A stretch of 64,000 nt of DNA from Cycas panzhihuaensis (taxonomy: Eukaryota; Cycadophyta). Shown piece after piece: positions 32,921-45,099 of the stretch (its first letter is position 1; each line of letters opens with the position of its first letter). The notes under the pieces are model-generated. The model was not told the DNA's origin. It did not search any database and saw nothing but the letters and a program-made list of their open reading frames with translations. The stretch is from NCBI GenBank assembly GCA_023213395.1, contig CM041465.1, forward strand, positions 61,511,741-61,575,740. The letters run 5' to 3'. A program made the translations under genes and the position numbers.

Positions 32921-35900
32921 TGTCTATGGTATGGTAACCACACTTGGTTAATATTAGATCAATCGACGAAGGGTTTCAGAATCTAAGGTCAATCTGGCAA
33001 GTGAGAGAGATCACCTGCATAAGGCATCCGCACATCAGAACATAGGTTTCAGACCCACGAATGGTATACAACTCCTTTTTGGGTAACTCAAGATTTGGTT
33101 TTAAGGGTAGAATGAGTGAGGGATATCCTTGGTTTCCCAAGTAACCTCAAGAAGTAGGTCCTCCCATCCTTAGATGGCCAAAGAAAGGAGGAAAGGGAGG
33201 GTGAGGGAATGTAAAGGGGACAACTTTAGTAGAGAAATAGTGTGACACACACACACAAGAGATTAAGAAGAGAGCTACTCTTAGAGATTAAGTATCAACC
33301 TAAAGGGGGATACCTGAATGGTTTAATCAAATAGGGTAGAGATGACCAAGAGGGAAGTCCTAAGAAAAGGGTTGTACTCAAGGTGCTACACCTAAGGAGG
33401 TTTTGGGAATAAAGATCAAATGAGGAGCATCTCAAAGTCTATATTCGCTAGCTGCAAAAATGGTATGGTGTATGCAACAATGTATCCTTATATGTAAATG
33501 GGTAGCTTTTCAAAATAATAAGATAATGTAAGACTCACTCTCATTCATTCACATATATATCCTCACTCTCTTTACCTTTTCAAATGCAAAAAGTAAAAAA
33601 GAGGAAGGATGCAAATGACCATTATGCAATGCAAGGCATATGCAAAAGGTATGAGCTCTCTAAGAAATGCAACAAAATGAACATACAAATATGTATGATT
33701 CTTTCCTACATGCACTTTCCTATGAAAGAAAGCAACTAGTTGACAGTAACTAACTAGAACTAGTTCTTCTTTTCTTTTTTTCAAATAATATAGGGATGAA
33801 AGGGGGAAAAGAAAGAGAGTAAAAAGAAATAAGGAAATCCCAAGGCATACCTAGAGTATGATGGCTGAAGCGGCATTATCCTTATTACTCTTGTCACCCT
33901 CGTATTTCTCCAGCCATACACAGTGCAAAATGGTGTTGGTGAAGAAAGGAGGGGTTCCTCTTACCTTTCCCAAGTCACAAGAAAAGAACTATAAAGGAAA
34001 TCAATGCAAGAAGAGGTAAAAAACCAATATAACTTTAACTTGCGATTTGGAGAGTAAAAGAAGTACCAAACATAAAGATGGAGGAGTACTTAGAGTGGGA
34101 TTCCCTTCACTCCCTATGCACGATAAGGTAACCTACAAATCAAACCAAGTTCACCCTTTCCGAAGAGGTGGTAAGTATATGTGGGATAGATATATAATAT
34201 AACAAGTAATAAGATTCACGATTCTCAACCAGAAAGAATGTTTTTCACTATAATATTACTCCTTATTCCTTTTATACCATTTAACAAATAATATAGGGAA
34301 AAGAGAGGCAAAGAGAGAAGGAGGATGGGTAGCCTTGGAATGGCTAACCCTTCGAATTAGGCGTATTCCACACTGTCCAAGTAATAGAAGAGATGAGGCA
34401 AAGTGAAGGCAAGAAAGTCTTGAGATATAAGTGAGAAAGCAAGGAAAAATATTGCTAATGCTGTCAATGTTGCCAAGGTTGTAATATGCAACTATTGCAA
34501 CCTTGATAAGGTGTAATTCAAAAGGCGCAAGAAGCTACGAAATGGAGGGATGGAGTTCCCTCATGTAGGACCTATAAAGCTAGTTGTGAGTGTAGCAATA
34601 GGCTGCCTACACTGCTACCACCAATGGTCTTCTTTCCAACGGTCTTTTGGGAGCTTAAGGAAAGCACAGAGGAAGAAGAAATGAGGAGAGAAGGGGGGTG
34701 CCCTTGAGGAGAAGGCCTACGAGGTGTGGAACCTCTACCTTTACTCCTTTCACTCTCCATAAAAATCTCTTCTTCACTTCCCCCTTACAGTAACCAGGAA
34801 AGAACTAAAAGAAAAAAAGGGTTAAGCAGGATAGGGAGGGTTTGCCTCCCACTTATAGTAAAAAGTAAAGGAAAAAATGTTGTAAGAGAACTAAGAAATG
34901 ATGTCTATATTGCTTAAAATAAAAGAAGGACAAAGCTTTGGCTTAGGAGTACCTGGTATAGGTAGATTAAAGGCATATCTACTAGCAAAACAAGGGAGAG
35001 AGACCCACTCTATAGGGTTTGTGGATGAAACCAAGAAGAGCAGTAAACCAGCATGAGGTTAGAGTAGAGAGAATGGATCTAGACTTGATGAAGCACTTAG
35101 AGCATGTCCTTCCCTTTACTAGGCATGTCGCAAGCCTACAACAACATATCTGGAGCTGCAGGAGACTGATAACAGGTTGAGACACTAATATAGCAAGCCC
35201 TATCCTTGTTGCAAGGTATTTTTTTGAGGAAGTGCTAGGAGAATTGAGTGAAAGAAAGTCCAAGAGAGAAAAAATGATGCCTTTTTGGGTTTTTAAACAT
35301 AACCCTAGCTCAAGTGATCAATTAGGGTTTGGATAGGGCCAGGAATACAACTTATCCATGTGGTAATTTTTTAATAAATGTGAAATTTACTATGACATAT
35401 TAAAAAAAAGTTTATAATAGTCACCCAACTATAAACTTCATGGTACTGTGAAGTGTATTATGGTACCATGATATCTATCGTGGTGTGGTGTCAGAATAAG
35501 AAACATAAAGAGGAGAGGGAGCTTGGATCCCAAAGGAAGGTACCCCAAGCCTAAGAGGGCCTGACCCTTTGTATAGATGGCTAGGGACAGTCATGAGGGA
35601 GAAATAACCTACGGCAGATGGAGCACCAAAGAGATAGAGTTCCTAAGAAATTGGCAGATGGGTAAGAAAATACCAATCACACCTAGCAAGGTGCTAAGAG
35701 CTATGATGTGGCAATGGGGGTGTAAACGGATCACAAGGGCTAGTCAGTACTTGGGACAATATGGAGATGTATAGAAGGATTGCAGAGTGCCATTGGGATC
35801 CATGTCCCGAGATCATCATAGGCTAGAATAGTGTTAAGCAATATGATCAAGTAGCAAATGCAAGATGGTCACTCAAATGAATCAATTAGTCATGCATTAG

Positions 35901-36014
35901 AAAATAGATACTTTGATTTACCTTTTTGGAGAAGTATCAAAGGAAAAGGATAGAAGCATACCTGCACTTACCTGAGTCAACTTGCTAAAACCCATTCCTG
36001 GTAGCCAAGAAAAA
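32921..36014 (-). repeat. Tat-III 3' LTR (about 3.1 kb)
   Basis: Starts TGTCTATGG, ends CCAAGAAAAA (expected GAAACA). It pairs with 47815-49981 but is about 920 bp longer because 33804-34723 is missing in the right copy. Frames inside it (33572-33784, 34572-34760, 34982-35263) show no known domain. Confidence 0.85.
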
Positions 36015-36480
36015 CTACCCCCTTGGTAGCAGAGCTTCACTACTCACAGGTGCAATGCGATAACGAATGCTGGAAACATAATGTTAGTGACATATATATA
36101 CAAAGAAACATAACAATGGTGCAAGCTAAGGGTGACAATGAGTGTCATGGCAGAATGCATGGGTATAGAGGTAAGGGCGAGATAACATAGGGGTTGCCTA
36201 TATGTCACCCTATAGTCGACTGGCAATGATAGCGAATGAGGGGGATGCCCCCATCGTAGGAGTACAAGAGAAGGGTGGTGATGACCATACATAGGATCAG
36301 ACAGATGTCATGAATAAGGTGTTATGTACAGAAACAAGTCAAAACTAGTGGACATTATGTGCTAAGAGTAGGGTAAAGAAATAAACCTGGTGGTTGCCAT
36401 AGTTTAGCCTCATTAGCGACTGACTTTTGGAGGTGCAAATAGATCACAATGTGAAGGAAGGGATAACCTGCGACTTAGGT
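36015..36480 (-). promoter_or_regulatory. Tat-III polypurine tract and 3' noncoding segment
   Basis: CTACCCCCTTGG beside the LTR is, on minus, the purine run CCAAGGGGGTAG that primes second-strand DNA. The rest is the conserved 3' noncoding block also seen in Tat-II and Tat-IV; no gene. Confidence 0.6.
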
Positions 36481-36925
36481 GACTGGGCAACTGGACAAGT
36501 CTCTCAACGGGGGTCATTAAGAAGAGGGATACGATGCTGAAGAATGAGGTAAACCAAGCTATCTGCCTTAGTGTTGAGAGCTCGAGGAATATGTCAGATG
36601 TCAATGGAAGAAAAACAAGCCAACAAGGACCTGGCGGTCGAGGTGAGGGCTCTCAAGTGTGGGCACCGCACTTGGTAGACCTGGGTGAGATGGGACACCA
36701 TAACCTGAGAGTCACAAAAGAGGATGATGGGTCCACGATGGAAGCAAATCACATCAGTAAGGGCCTCAATAACATCTGTGTACTCAACTTTGTTATTGGT
36801 GGCTTCAGGAAGAAAGATCCCAAAATGCATGAAGTCATATTTGGAAGGGTAATGGAGAATCCATGTAGTGGCAAAAGGACCTAGGTTGCCATGGCTTCCA
36901 ATGTTAATGAAGATGAATAGTGCCA
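36480..36925 (-). pseudogene. Tat-III archaeal-type RNase H
   Basis: One frame gives the N-terminal two thirds: MALFIFINIGSHGNLGPFAT, then GIFLPEATNNKVEYTDVIEA, PIILFCDSQVMV, HLTQVYQVRCPHLRAL and FSSIDI, after which a stop interrupts before HIPRALN-KADSLV. The first catalytic Asp (TDGG in Tat-II) is replaced (INIG). The second RNase H is again downstream of integrase, past the antisense gene. Confidence 0.8.
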
Positions 36926-37497
36926 TGGTAGAAGAGATAGGGGTCTCGATAGGGTGACTCAAGGAAAAAGAGTGTTGGCAGGGCTGACAAGCGAAAAGGA
37001 CTCAATGAGGGAGAGTTGTTGAGAGGGACTCAAGTGGCTGTCAATGGAGGTTGTGAAGGATAGGAGGACCCAAGGGTGAGGCTACCCAAGGATGAGGAAA
37101 CTGATCTAGCATACGGGAAGGAAACGATAGCGAATAGGTCCCTCTAGGGATACTAAAGGTCACTAAAGGAAGCGAGATGCAGTCCCAGATGGGGAGGATA
37201 CTTTCTTTGGGAATCCTAGAGGCACTAACTAACATCAAAAATGGGTTCAAGATGGTGAAATAATCCAGATGAGTATAAACTCTGGTATATATGGAGATGG
37301 CACAAAAATTGAGGTAGAAGGGGCCTCACAAGGCTAGAAGGGGATGCCATAAATGCACCTAGAGGGTAAGGAGAAAAGAGAGCCATAGAGGCAAAATGGA
37401 AGACAGACTCAGAAGGCAAAGGTAATTAGGTGTGAGAGATGGTCCCAAGGGATGTTGTGGCGAGAGAATGGAGGAAGTGCCCATCGAGGCCCCCACC

Positions 37498-37506
37498 TAT
37501 ATAAGG
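37498..37506 (+). promoter_or_regulatory. TATA box of the Tat-III antisense gene
   Basis: TATATAAGG, 20-30 bp after GAGGAAGTGCCC. Same position and context as 12113 and 54509. Confidence 0.65.
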
Positions 37507-37529
37507 AAAACTTGGTGAAAATGGGATTG

Positions 37530-40200
37530 ATTTTCACAAGATCATGATCGATTCAGAGCCCTTCTCCTTAAGTAGCAGAGCATCGCCTGAGTTTGGAGGC
37601 ATGCAGGAGGAGATTAGACTGTTGGATCGAGATGCGAGGACATCCAGTAGGACCTAGGAGACAAGATGGTGATAGCCAGGCTAGATCCAGTGAGTGGATC
37701 ACACCTTATCCCAGCCATTTTGTTGTTTGAATTTGATGAGTTTTTTATGCTTTTTAGAGTAGTTTTTAGCCCCTTATGGGCATATTAGAGTCTCCTGGAA
37801 CCTGGATTGGGCCATGAGAGAGGGGGGACCAGGGAATTAGGTAGCCCTGATCTCGGTGGGCCCAAGTGTGTCCCACCTTGGAATAATTTTTAGGTGGAAA
37901 ACCATCCTTTATATGGGGGTGTCACTAGCCCAACGATAAAGATTACGATGCTATAAACTTTGTTATGGGGCCACTGAGTCTACGTTAGAAATTCAATGGG
38001 GTCCCATGCTAAACTTTATAGTACTGTAGAGTTTAGCACGGTATGAAGGCATACCAACTGAAAAAAGAAAGAATGGCTTAAAGGAATGCCAAACTCAACC
38101 AGGAGGGGCTGATGGGTAGTCCTAAAGGCAGTAAGGTAGGTATGCAGGAGTTCTGACTAGTTCTTAGGGTGTTTGGCAGGCAGTTATCATGGTAGACAAC
38201 TGCAAGAGCATTAATGTGGTAATGATAAGCTTCACCAAGATGATGTCTCGAGGAGACCAACATGTATTAGGGATATGTGGCCTATTGAAGGCCATCCATA
38301 TGTCATATTATGCTTTAGATCAGCATCTCTTGGTTGACATAGTCTCACACTAAGATCGTAGGCAGTATGTGTTCCACCTCCCCTAAGTGGGGGACGTTAC
38401 TATCACACTCGGAGACATTCAGAGGATCCTCAGGGTACTAGCAATAAGAATACCAACATCGTTAGGGGCATTACCTAGTAACCATGTGGCACACAGGGAG
38501 GTGGCTACCTACTTTATAGGTCTAGACAAGTAGGAGAGGAGAGGTATGCCTATACAGAGTATGGTTATGTCAAAGATTCCTTGGGTGAGGAAGTTGATCA
38601 CACTATATATTTTGTTCTAGATATCCTAGAAACAAAACTACAAAGACATACCTAGCAGATGGATGGAGACTGTTAGGAGATGTGAGGCTGGGGAGAGGTT
38701 GGCTTGGGCCACTTTGATAGTGACGAACCTGATCGCCCAGTTAGACGCTATCAGGGTGAATGGGAGAGAAGGTTTATCATACAACATATTGTTGCAATGC
38801 TGGTTTTTTTATCACTTCAGAGTAGTGGCACCAACAAGAGGGCCATACCCTATCTCAATGTGGGCTACTATGGTCTAAAGGTGGCAGACTCAGTTCAGGG
38901 GGACTGAGGATCAGGCACACATCTGACACTCAGTGGAGGCTACATCACTAAACCTCCTCACCATGGAAGATTAAATGATAAACCCATATAGAGGGGTGAG
39001 GTGGGACAGTGACAACAGGGTAGGTAGAGTAGGAGGAGCCAGAGGTGGCCCTAGAGGAGATGATGATGATGATGGTGATGATGAGGGTGATGGGGTAGGC
39101 CCATCAGGAGTACCAAGTGGCAAGGAAGGTCTGTTAGGGACCACAGGGGGAGAGGCAAGACCTTCAGGAGCTGCAGGAGGAGAGGCGGACCCTTTAGGGG
39201 TTGCAAGGAGAGGCAGGCCACCATGGATACTAGTCCTAAGATTGAGGATGGCTGAGAGAGCCTAAGCAGTGGTGGTGGCTATAGTTGAGGAGGGTGGAGG
39301 TGATTCTCCAGTAGGCCAGGCTATTGGTGAGATGGTACCATAGGAGGAGGAGGTACCAACAACTAGGGGAGGTCCCAAGGAGAAGGTGATCTTCTGAGTC
39401 GAGGAGCCAGTAGTCCTAGTAGGTGAGACGCTACCCTTCCCTATCGTCTTTCAATCACTAGGCATCTAAATGCTTTACTTTGATTTGATTTATTTGGTAT
39501 ATACATATGGATGTACATACTAACATATGGTATGTTGGAGTTCGTAAGAGCAGCGGAGATGGGAAGATTAGTCGAGGCGGTAGTTCAGGAGATGTTCCCC
39601 TAGGCCTACGTCAAGGGGCAACCTCCCATCTAGGAAGGAGAGAAGCCACAGTCGATAGGGGCTCACACAGCAACATTCACCCCATTGGTCAGGGCCAGAG
39701 ATGTGTGGGTAGCAGAGTCCCAGGAGTATGAGGTGAGAGTGGGACAGCTACAGGGCAAGTTGGATAGGACCATAGTAGAGAGAGATACCCTACGAGGTCA
39801 AGTCCATGCACTGGAGGCTTAAGGAGGATCAGGTGGTGATGCAGAGACTCACATACAAGTTACCGTGTGAGAGGAGTGGCTCTGAGGGATGGAGGAGAGG
39901 CTCCATAGAGCAGAGAGTGAGAGAGATCATATTTAGGCACAATATGATCAATTGGTAGACCATATGGCATTAAGGTCATCGCAAAGAAAGACCCACACCC
40001 ATAAGATGGTGATGACCCCAAGGAGGCCTTAGGACAAGGGAAGCGAGGCAGGGAGCTCCCAAAGGTGCATGAGGAGTTTAGGAGGTATGTGGTCTCAGGG
40101 GGAGGGATCGCATAGACTAGGAGATGAAGCGCTATGAGCAAAGGACCACTAGGTAGTAGGATGTATCCAGTTTTGATTTGGGAAAGCACTAGACCTCTAG
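37530..40200 (+). pseudogene. Tat-III antisense gene with plant-mobile-domain-like core
   Basis: Plus-strand coding unit inside a minus-strand retrotransposon. Leader 37530-37690; possible intron 37690-38190; core 38190-38960. The core shows FHLP, then after a stop VGDVTITLGDIQRIL (38372-38440), EVATYFIG, WMETVRRCEAGERLAWATLI (38663 on), QCWFFYHFRVVAP and FRGTEDQAHI. FHLP-x-GDVTITL-D resembles the FHLPxGEMTITLxD signature of the plant mobile domain; this is recognition by eye. Then comes an acidic Gly-rich linker (39055-39120, DDDDDGDDEGDGVGPSG) and a coiled-coil tail near 39720-39830 (VGQLQGKLD, ERDTLRGQVHALEA). Tat-IV has a collinear copy. Several stops make it non-functional here. Confidence 0.55.
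37684..37698 (+). promoter_or_regulatory. Candidate 5' splice site in the antisense leader
   Basis: GATCCAGTGAGTGGATCA contains GTGAGT, the favoured plant donor. The same block recurs at 12300-12318 and 54697-54713. The following 500 bp are T-rich with no open frame, consistent with an intron reaching to about 38190. Confidence 0.4.
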
Positions 40201-40920
40201 GGAGTCACCATATGCTACCACATGATTGTACTCCTCCCTGCAAGGATTTTAACTTCTCACAGATGATGTACCATACCATTTATATGATATGACATATTAT
40301 GATTTTTATGTATATAGACAGGGCCATTGGTACCCCATTTGATATATGATAGTATGTGATGATACATGATGATGTATTGTGTTGCATTCATTTTTTGTAT
40401 GGATCTTTGTGTGTATATATGTATGAGGGTGCACAGGTGCATGAGGAGTTATAGATCATGATGATTTTAAGTTGATTATTATATGGATTATGTTAGAGTA
40501 TTGTTTGAGTTTCACATATTTCCTTTCATGTAGGACCACACCCTTAGCAGGCACACACAATCACCACAAGCATCGGTGATAGGCATATATGGGGCTAGGA
40601 GATAGGGAGCCATATATATCTACATAGGATCATAGTGGAATATTTAAAGGAAGTGCTAGCAGGAAAGTGAGTAACGATACTTGAACATGCCGTCCCTAGT
40701 TGGGAATTATTTCTAAGCTTAGGAGCGATGGGGACAACACACCCAATTAGGAGGATGGGCCCCCAAAGAAAGGGGGATAAGGGGTTCTGTAGGAGGAACC
40801 CAAAAGGACCAAGAGGGCCACCCTAAACCACCATTCTTCCTGTGATTAGGAGGAATGAGGATGCGCCTAAGGTGGTAGCTTAGGCTCATTTTGGAGAAAA
40901 AGGAGAGAGAGAAGTGGTCA
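40200..40920. other. Convergent intergenic region, Tat-III
   Basis: Between the antisense gene and integrase. AT-rich TATATGTATATAGA-type sequence (40300-40500) may be the antisense 3' untranslated end. An imperfect inverted repeat, CCTAAACCACCATTC (40821-40836) against AAGGTGGTAGCTTAGG (40869-40884), corresponds to the perfect one in Tat-II. No gene. Confidence 0.5.
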
Positions 40921-40924
40921 TGCA

Positions 40925-42170
40925 TAAAATTTCTTTAGGAATTTCCTATTAATGCCTTTCTCAAATTCGAGACCTTCCAAGGTTACAATCTTATAAGTTC
41001 TATTATCGAGGCTCTCAAGGACAACAAATGGGCCAACCCATTTAGGTCTAAACTTGGATAGGCGATTGTGGAGATATTCCAATTTAAGGACATGGTCCCT
41101 AAGATGTAAAGGTCAAGGATGAGGGTGCTTTTCATATATCCTTCGTGCCCTTACCTTAGAAGTAAGATTTGCTTAGTAGGTGGTCAAGCACCTCTCGTCT
41201 AAGGCCTCGAGGTTGAGGAGGCAAGCCTAGCAGAGAGACTCCTCATTGGCAAGTCCCTGAAGAGAGACTCGTAAAGAAGGAATCTCCACTTTTAATGGGA
41301 GAACCACCTCTGTTTTGTACACTAGGGAAAAAGGGGTCATCCCCGTAGCCATACAGATAGATGTGTGAGATACCCATAGAGTAGAAGGGAACTAGAGATG
41401 CCAATCTCTTTAAGATTGATCCATAGTTTTCTTTAAAATTTATATAAGGGTTTTGTCGAATGATTCAACTTAGCCATTGGCACGAGGGTAATAGGAAGAT
41501 GAGGTCTTGTAAGAAATTTTAAATTTCTCACAGAGTTTGTCCATCTCCTTATTACAAAAAAAAGTCCCATTGTTCATGATCAGGATGTTGGGAACTCTAA
41601 AACAATAAATGATGTGCTAGTAGATGAAGGTGGCTATCTTCTTACCAGGAGTAGAGGTCAAAGGGACCACTTTGGCCCATTTAGTGAAGTACTCTGTAGT
41701 AGTGAAGATGAACTTGTGCTACGAAAAAGAAGGTGGGGATATAACTCCAATAAGGTCCAACCCCCATTGGGAGAAGTGCCATGGAGATATGATATGATGA
41801 AGGGCCTTGGAAGGCAAGTGGGTGATGTTAGCATGCTCCTGACACCGCCAACATATCAGGGCATAGGCATGGGCATCCTTAAAGAGGGATGGCTAATAAT
41901 ACCCCATACGAAGGATCCTTTGGGCCATGGATTGGCCCCCAAAATGACCCTTGCAAATGTTGTTGTGGCATTCATGGAGTATTGGTTCGCTTCATTAGGG
42001 TTGACACAGTGAAGAAGGATCCCATCAAAGGATCTCTTATACAACACTTCACCCATGAGGAAGTATTACCTAGCAGTAGCCCGAATACAAGACCTAACTT
42101 TGTTGCTGGCTTTAGGGCGATACTGTTGCTAGATGAGGTATTATATAATGTCCCATACCACTCACTATCA
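40925..42170 (-). pseudogene. Tat-III integrase remnant
   Basis: Collinear with Tat-II 13636-14850. The zinc-finger N-terminus includes MGEVLYKRSFDGILLHCVNP at about 42056, matching MDEVLYKRSFDGVLLRCVTV of Tat-II; the C-terminal GPF module lies near 40990-41060. Stops and shifts throughout. Confidence 0.75.
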
Positions 42171-42414
42171 ACAAGTGGATAAGGAGGAGAATCCTGAATG
42201 GCTAAGATAGGCTCGTTAGGAAAAGAATTATCAATAGGAATGTCAAAAGTGTTTAGGATGGGGGTGTTAGTGAGTTACTTAGCCACCACCATCCCTTTCT
42301 TCGACTTTCTGTTAACGATTTGGAGGTCAAATTCCTAAAGGAGGACAGCCCACTTGCCATTCCTACCTGTCAAGTTAGGTCAAGTAAGTAAATATCTTAG
42401 GGGATCAGATTAGA

Positions 42415-43465
42415 TAATCACCCGAGTAGTGTTCCTAAGTAAGTAGTGCCTAAATTTCTTGGTGGTGTGCACTAAGGAGAGATACTCCTTCTTGGTAGGA
42501 GAGTAATTAAGTTCAGCAGCCACGAGGGTGCGACTGATGAAGTAAATGGCTCTTTCGGTTCCTGAATAGTCCTACTGAGCTAACATAGTGCCCAAGGACT
42601 CATTGGTGGTTGAAGTATAGAGAACGAATGGCCTGTCAAAGAGAGGAGGTGCCATCGTTAGGGCAGAAGTGAGGGCTTCCTTAAGTTCTTCAAAGGCTTG
42701 CCATGCCTTTGAAAACTAGATAAATGAGGATCCCTTCTTTAGTAGGTTGGTAAGAGGTTTAGCATTTATGGTGAAATTTGCTAAGAAATGCCTAAAAAAT
42801 CCAAGCTTACCTAAGAATGACTTGATCTGTCATTGGGTTTTAGGAGGCAGCATGTCAAGGATGCCCTTGACTTTGTCGGGGTTGATTTGGATTCCTTGTT
42901 TTGAAATAAAGAAACTAAGGAGTTTGCGAGCTATCAGGACAAACACACATTTAAGAGGGTTGAGGCTTACATGGTATTTGTGATATCGTGTGAAGATGGA
43001 TCACAAATTGGAAGGATGGTGGGTCCTAACACGTGAGAGACCCATGATATCATCCATGAAAACCTTCAAAGATTTATTGATAAGGTCATGAAAAATGAAT
43101 TGTATCGCCCTTTGATAAGTAACACCGGTATTCTTTAACCCAAAGGGCATTGTTGTATAAGCAAAAGTGCCCCAAGGAGTAGTGAAGGTCATCTTATGAT
43201 AGTTCTCAGGAGAAATCTGGATTTGGTTATAGCTTGAGAAGTTGTCCATTAAGGATATAACTTCAAAACCAGCAGTTCGATCAATGATTTCATCGATGAA
43301 GGGAAGTAGGAAGTTGTCCTTGGGACACACATTGTTGATATTTTAGAAATCAACATATATCCTAATTGTCCCACTCTTTTTGGTAATGGGGACAATATTG
43401 GACACACACTTAGGGTAGTTAATAGAAATGATTAATCCCACATTTAGGAGTTTATCAACTTCCAT
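42415..43465 (-). pseudogene. Tat-III reverse transcriptase/RNase H remnant
   Basis: Best part 43001-43330: CPKDNFLLPFIDEIIDRTAG, then SLMDNFSSYNQIQISPE, MPFGLKNTGVTYQRAIQF and the active site VFMDDIMGLSRVRTHHP. Here DNFSSYNQIQI is in frame, which shows the ancestral reading that Tat-II has lost. The RNase H half (42415-42700) is decayed. Confidence 0.85.
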
Positions 43466-43469
43466 CTTG

Positions 43470-45070
43470 ATGATAGCTAAAATCTTGGGATGAAGAGGAA
43501 ACTACTTTTGACACATGGGGCAAGTGCCCGGGATGGTGGTAATATTGTGGGTAATGATCGAAGGGTTTATCCCCTTCATATCAGAATAATCCCATATGAA
43601 GACATCTCAAAGTTCCTAGAATAGAAGGATGTACTTCTTTATTTCATCAGGAGAGCATTTCGCTCCCACCTTAATAACCTTACCTAGGGCAAGGGCAATG
43701 TCCTTGGTTACCCCCATGCACATAGTATTCCCTTCATCGAAGTGGAGGGGTCTCGGTCAATAGGAAGGGGCGGAATAGGAGATGGATTTAGGTCAGCAAG
43801 GGAAGGCCCAATAGCTAGGACATTCTGGTGACCATAAGGGAGATTGGGCATGGAGCCTGCTAGATGTTTAAGCAAAGCCTTGTCATCCTCGAAGTAGTCC
43901 ACCCTACGAATGACCACACCTCAAGAAGATGAGGGGAGAGGGGAAAAAGAAGCGGTGGGACCATGGCAATCAACATACTACTCGACATACCTAAAGGACT
44001 CTCTCAAAGAGTCAAAAGGAGTTCTCCTATGAGGAACAACAAGAGGATCCTTAGCTTTATTGCCTACATGGGGTAACGAAGAGGAAGACGCAAGAATTGC
44101 CTGATTGGTAGGAGTGATAACATGAGATACAAGAGAAGAGTTAGTTTCTTCAATAATGGGAGTTCTAGATGAGGACCTGAAATGAAGGAAGTGCCCCATA
44201 CTTGTGCCCAGGAGAGAGATGGGATGAGGAAAATCCTCATCCTCACAATCAAACTCATTGTCGCTAAGTATGACGAGATACCCATAGCTCTTGACACTAA
44301 TAGGGGCGAAGCATGTGAGGTTGGAAGAAGAAGATGAAGGGTCTTCTTCCAAAGGGGATGGATCAGGGATGTCGATGGAACAAGTAGAAGCATGGGTAGA
44401 AAGGCCCTTGTCGCCCTTTACTTGACCATGAATTGCTTGACGAGGTTGTTCAGTGGGAGGAGGCTCCTGGGAGATGACCCTCATTTACCTTTCATAGATG
44501 AACTTAAGTTGTCCCCATCAAGATGAGCACACAACTCCCATTTAGTTGAGCCATGGGCATCCCAACAAAAGGTTGTAGTCGATGTCGACATCAAGAACTA
44601 CAATGTTGGTGAGGATAGTCTTATCCTCAGGAGTAAGAGGGATGGACATTGATCCCAAGGGTGTCTTTTTGCTACCATCATAGCCTTAACACCACCATGG
44701 AACCGGCTCCAAGGTTGATATACCAAGCTCTTGTATAATATGCAAGGGCATGGCATTATCAGAAGAATCATTGTTAACAATGGTTCTCTGTAAAGTGTAA
44801 TCGAGAGTATCAATAGTTATGGTGAAGGGGAAATGCCATTGGCATTCGCTTTCACCGGCAAGAGGAAGATCCTTAATGTCAAAATAAATGATGAGTTCAT
44901 GACTTGGGGAAACACCCAAGGCATGGACAGACGTGTCACCTAATCCTAAAGCTTCTAGGAGAAGTGTACACTATTCAAGGTATCTCCTCATGATATCTAT
45001 TATGGACATTTCAGCACCCATGGTGTGGAGCTCATCAACAATTGAGAAGGACTTCCCCTTTAGAGTAGGG
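43470..45070 (-). pseudogene. Tat-III protease and linker remnant
   Basis: Protease core at 44686-44919: RTIVNNDSSDNAMPLHIIQE, where the active-site DNGSS reads NNDSS, so catalysis is lost. LISTLEPVPWWC follows as in Tat-II. The linker (43978-44484) contains FAPISVKSYGYLVILSDNE, and 43708-43917 approaches RT. Confidence 0.75.
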
Positions 45071-45099
45071 TTGGGAAGAGCTCTTCAAAAGTCATAGTG

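Noticed and set aside
38975-39265. Independent Gly/Asp-rich protein gene
   Set aside because: It is the linker of the antisense gene; Tat-IV has the same linker in the same place.
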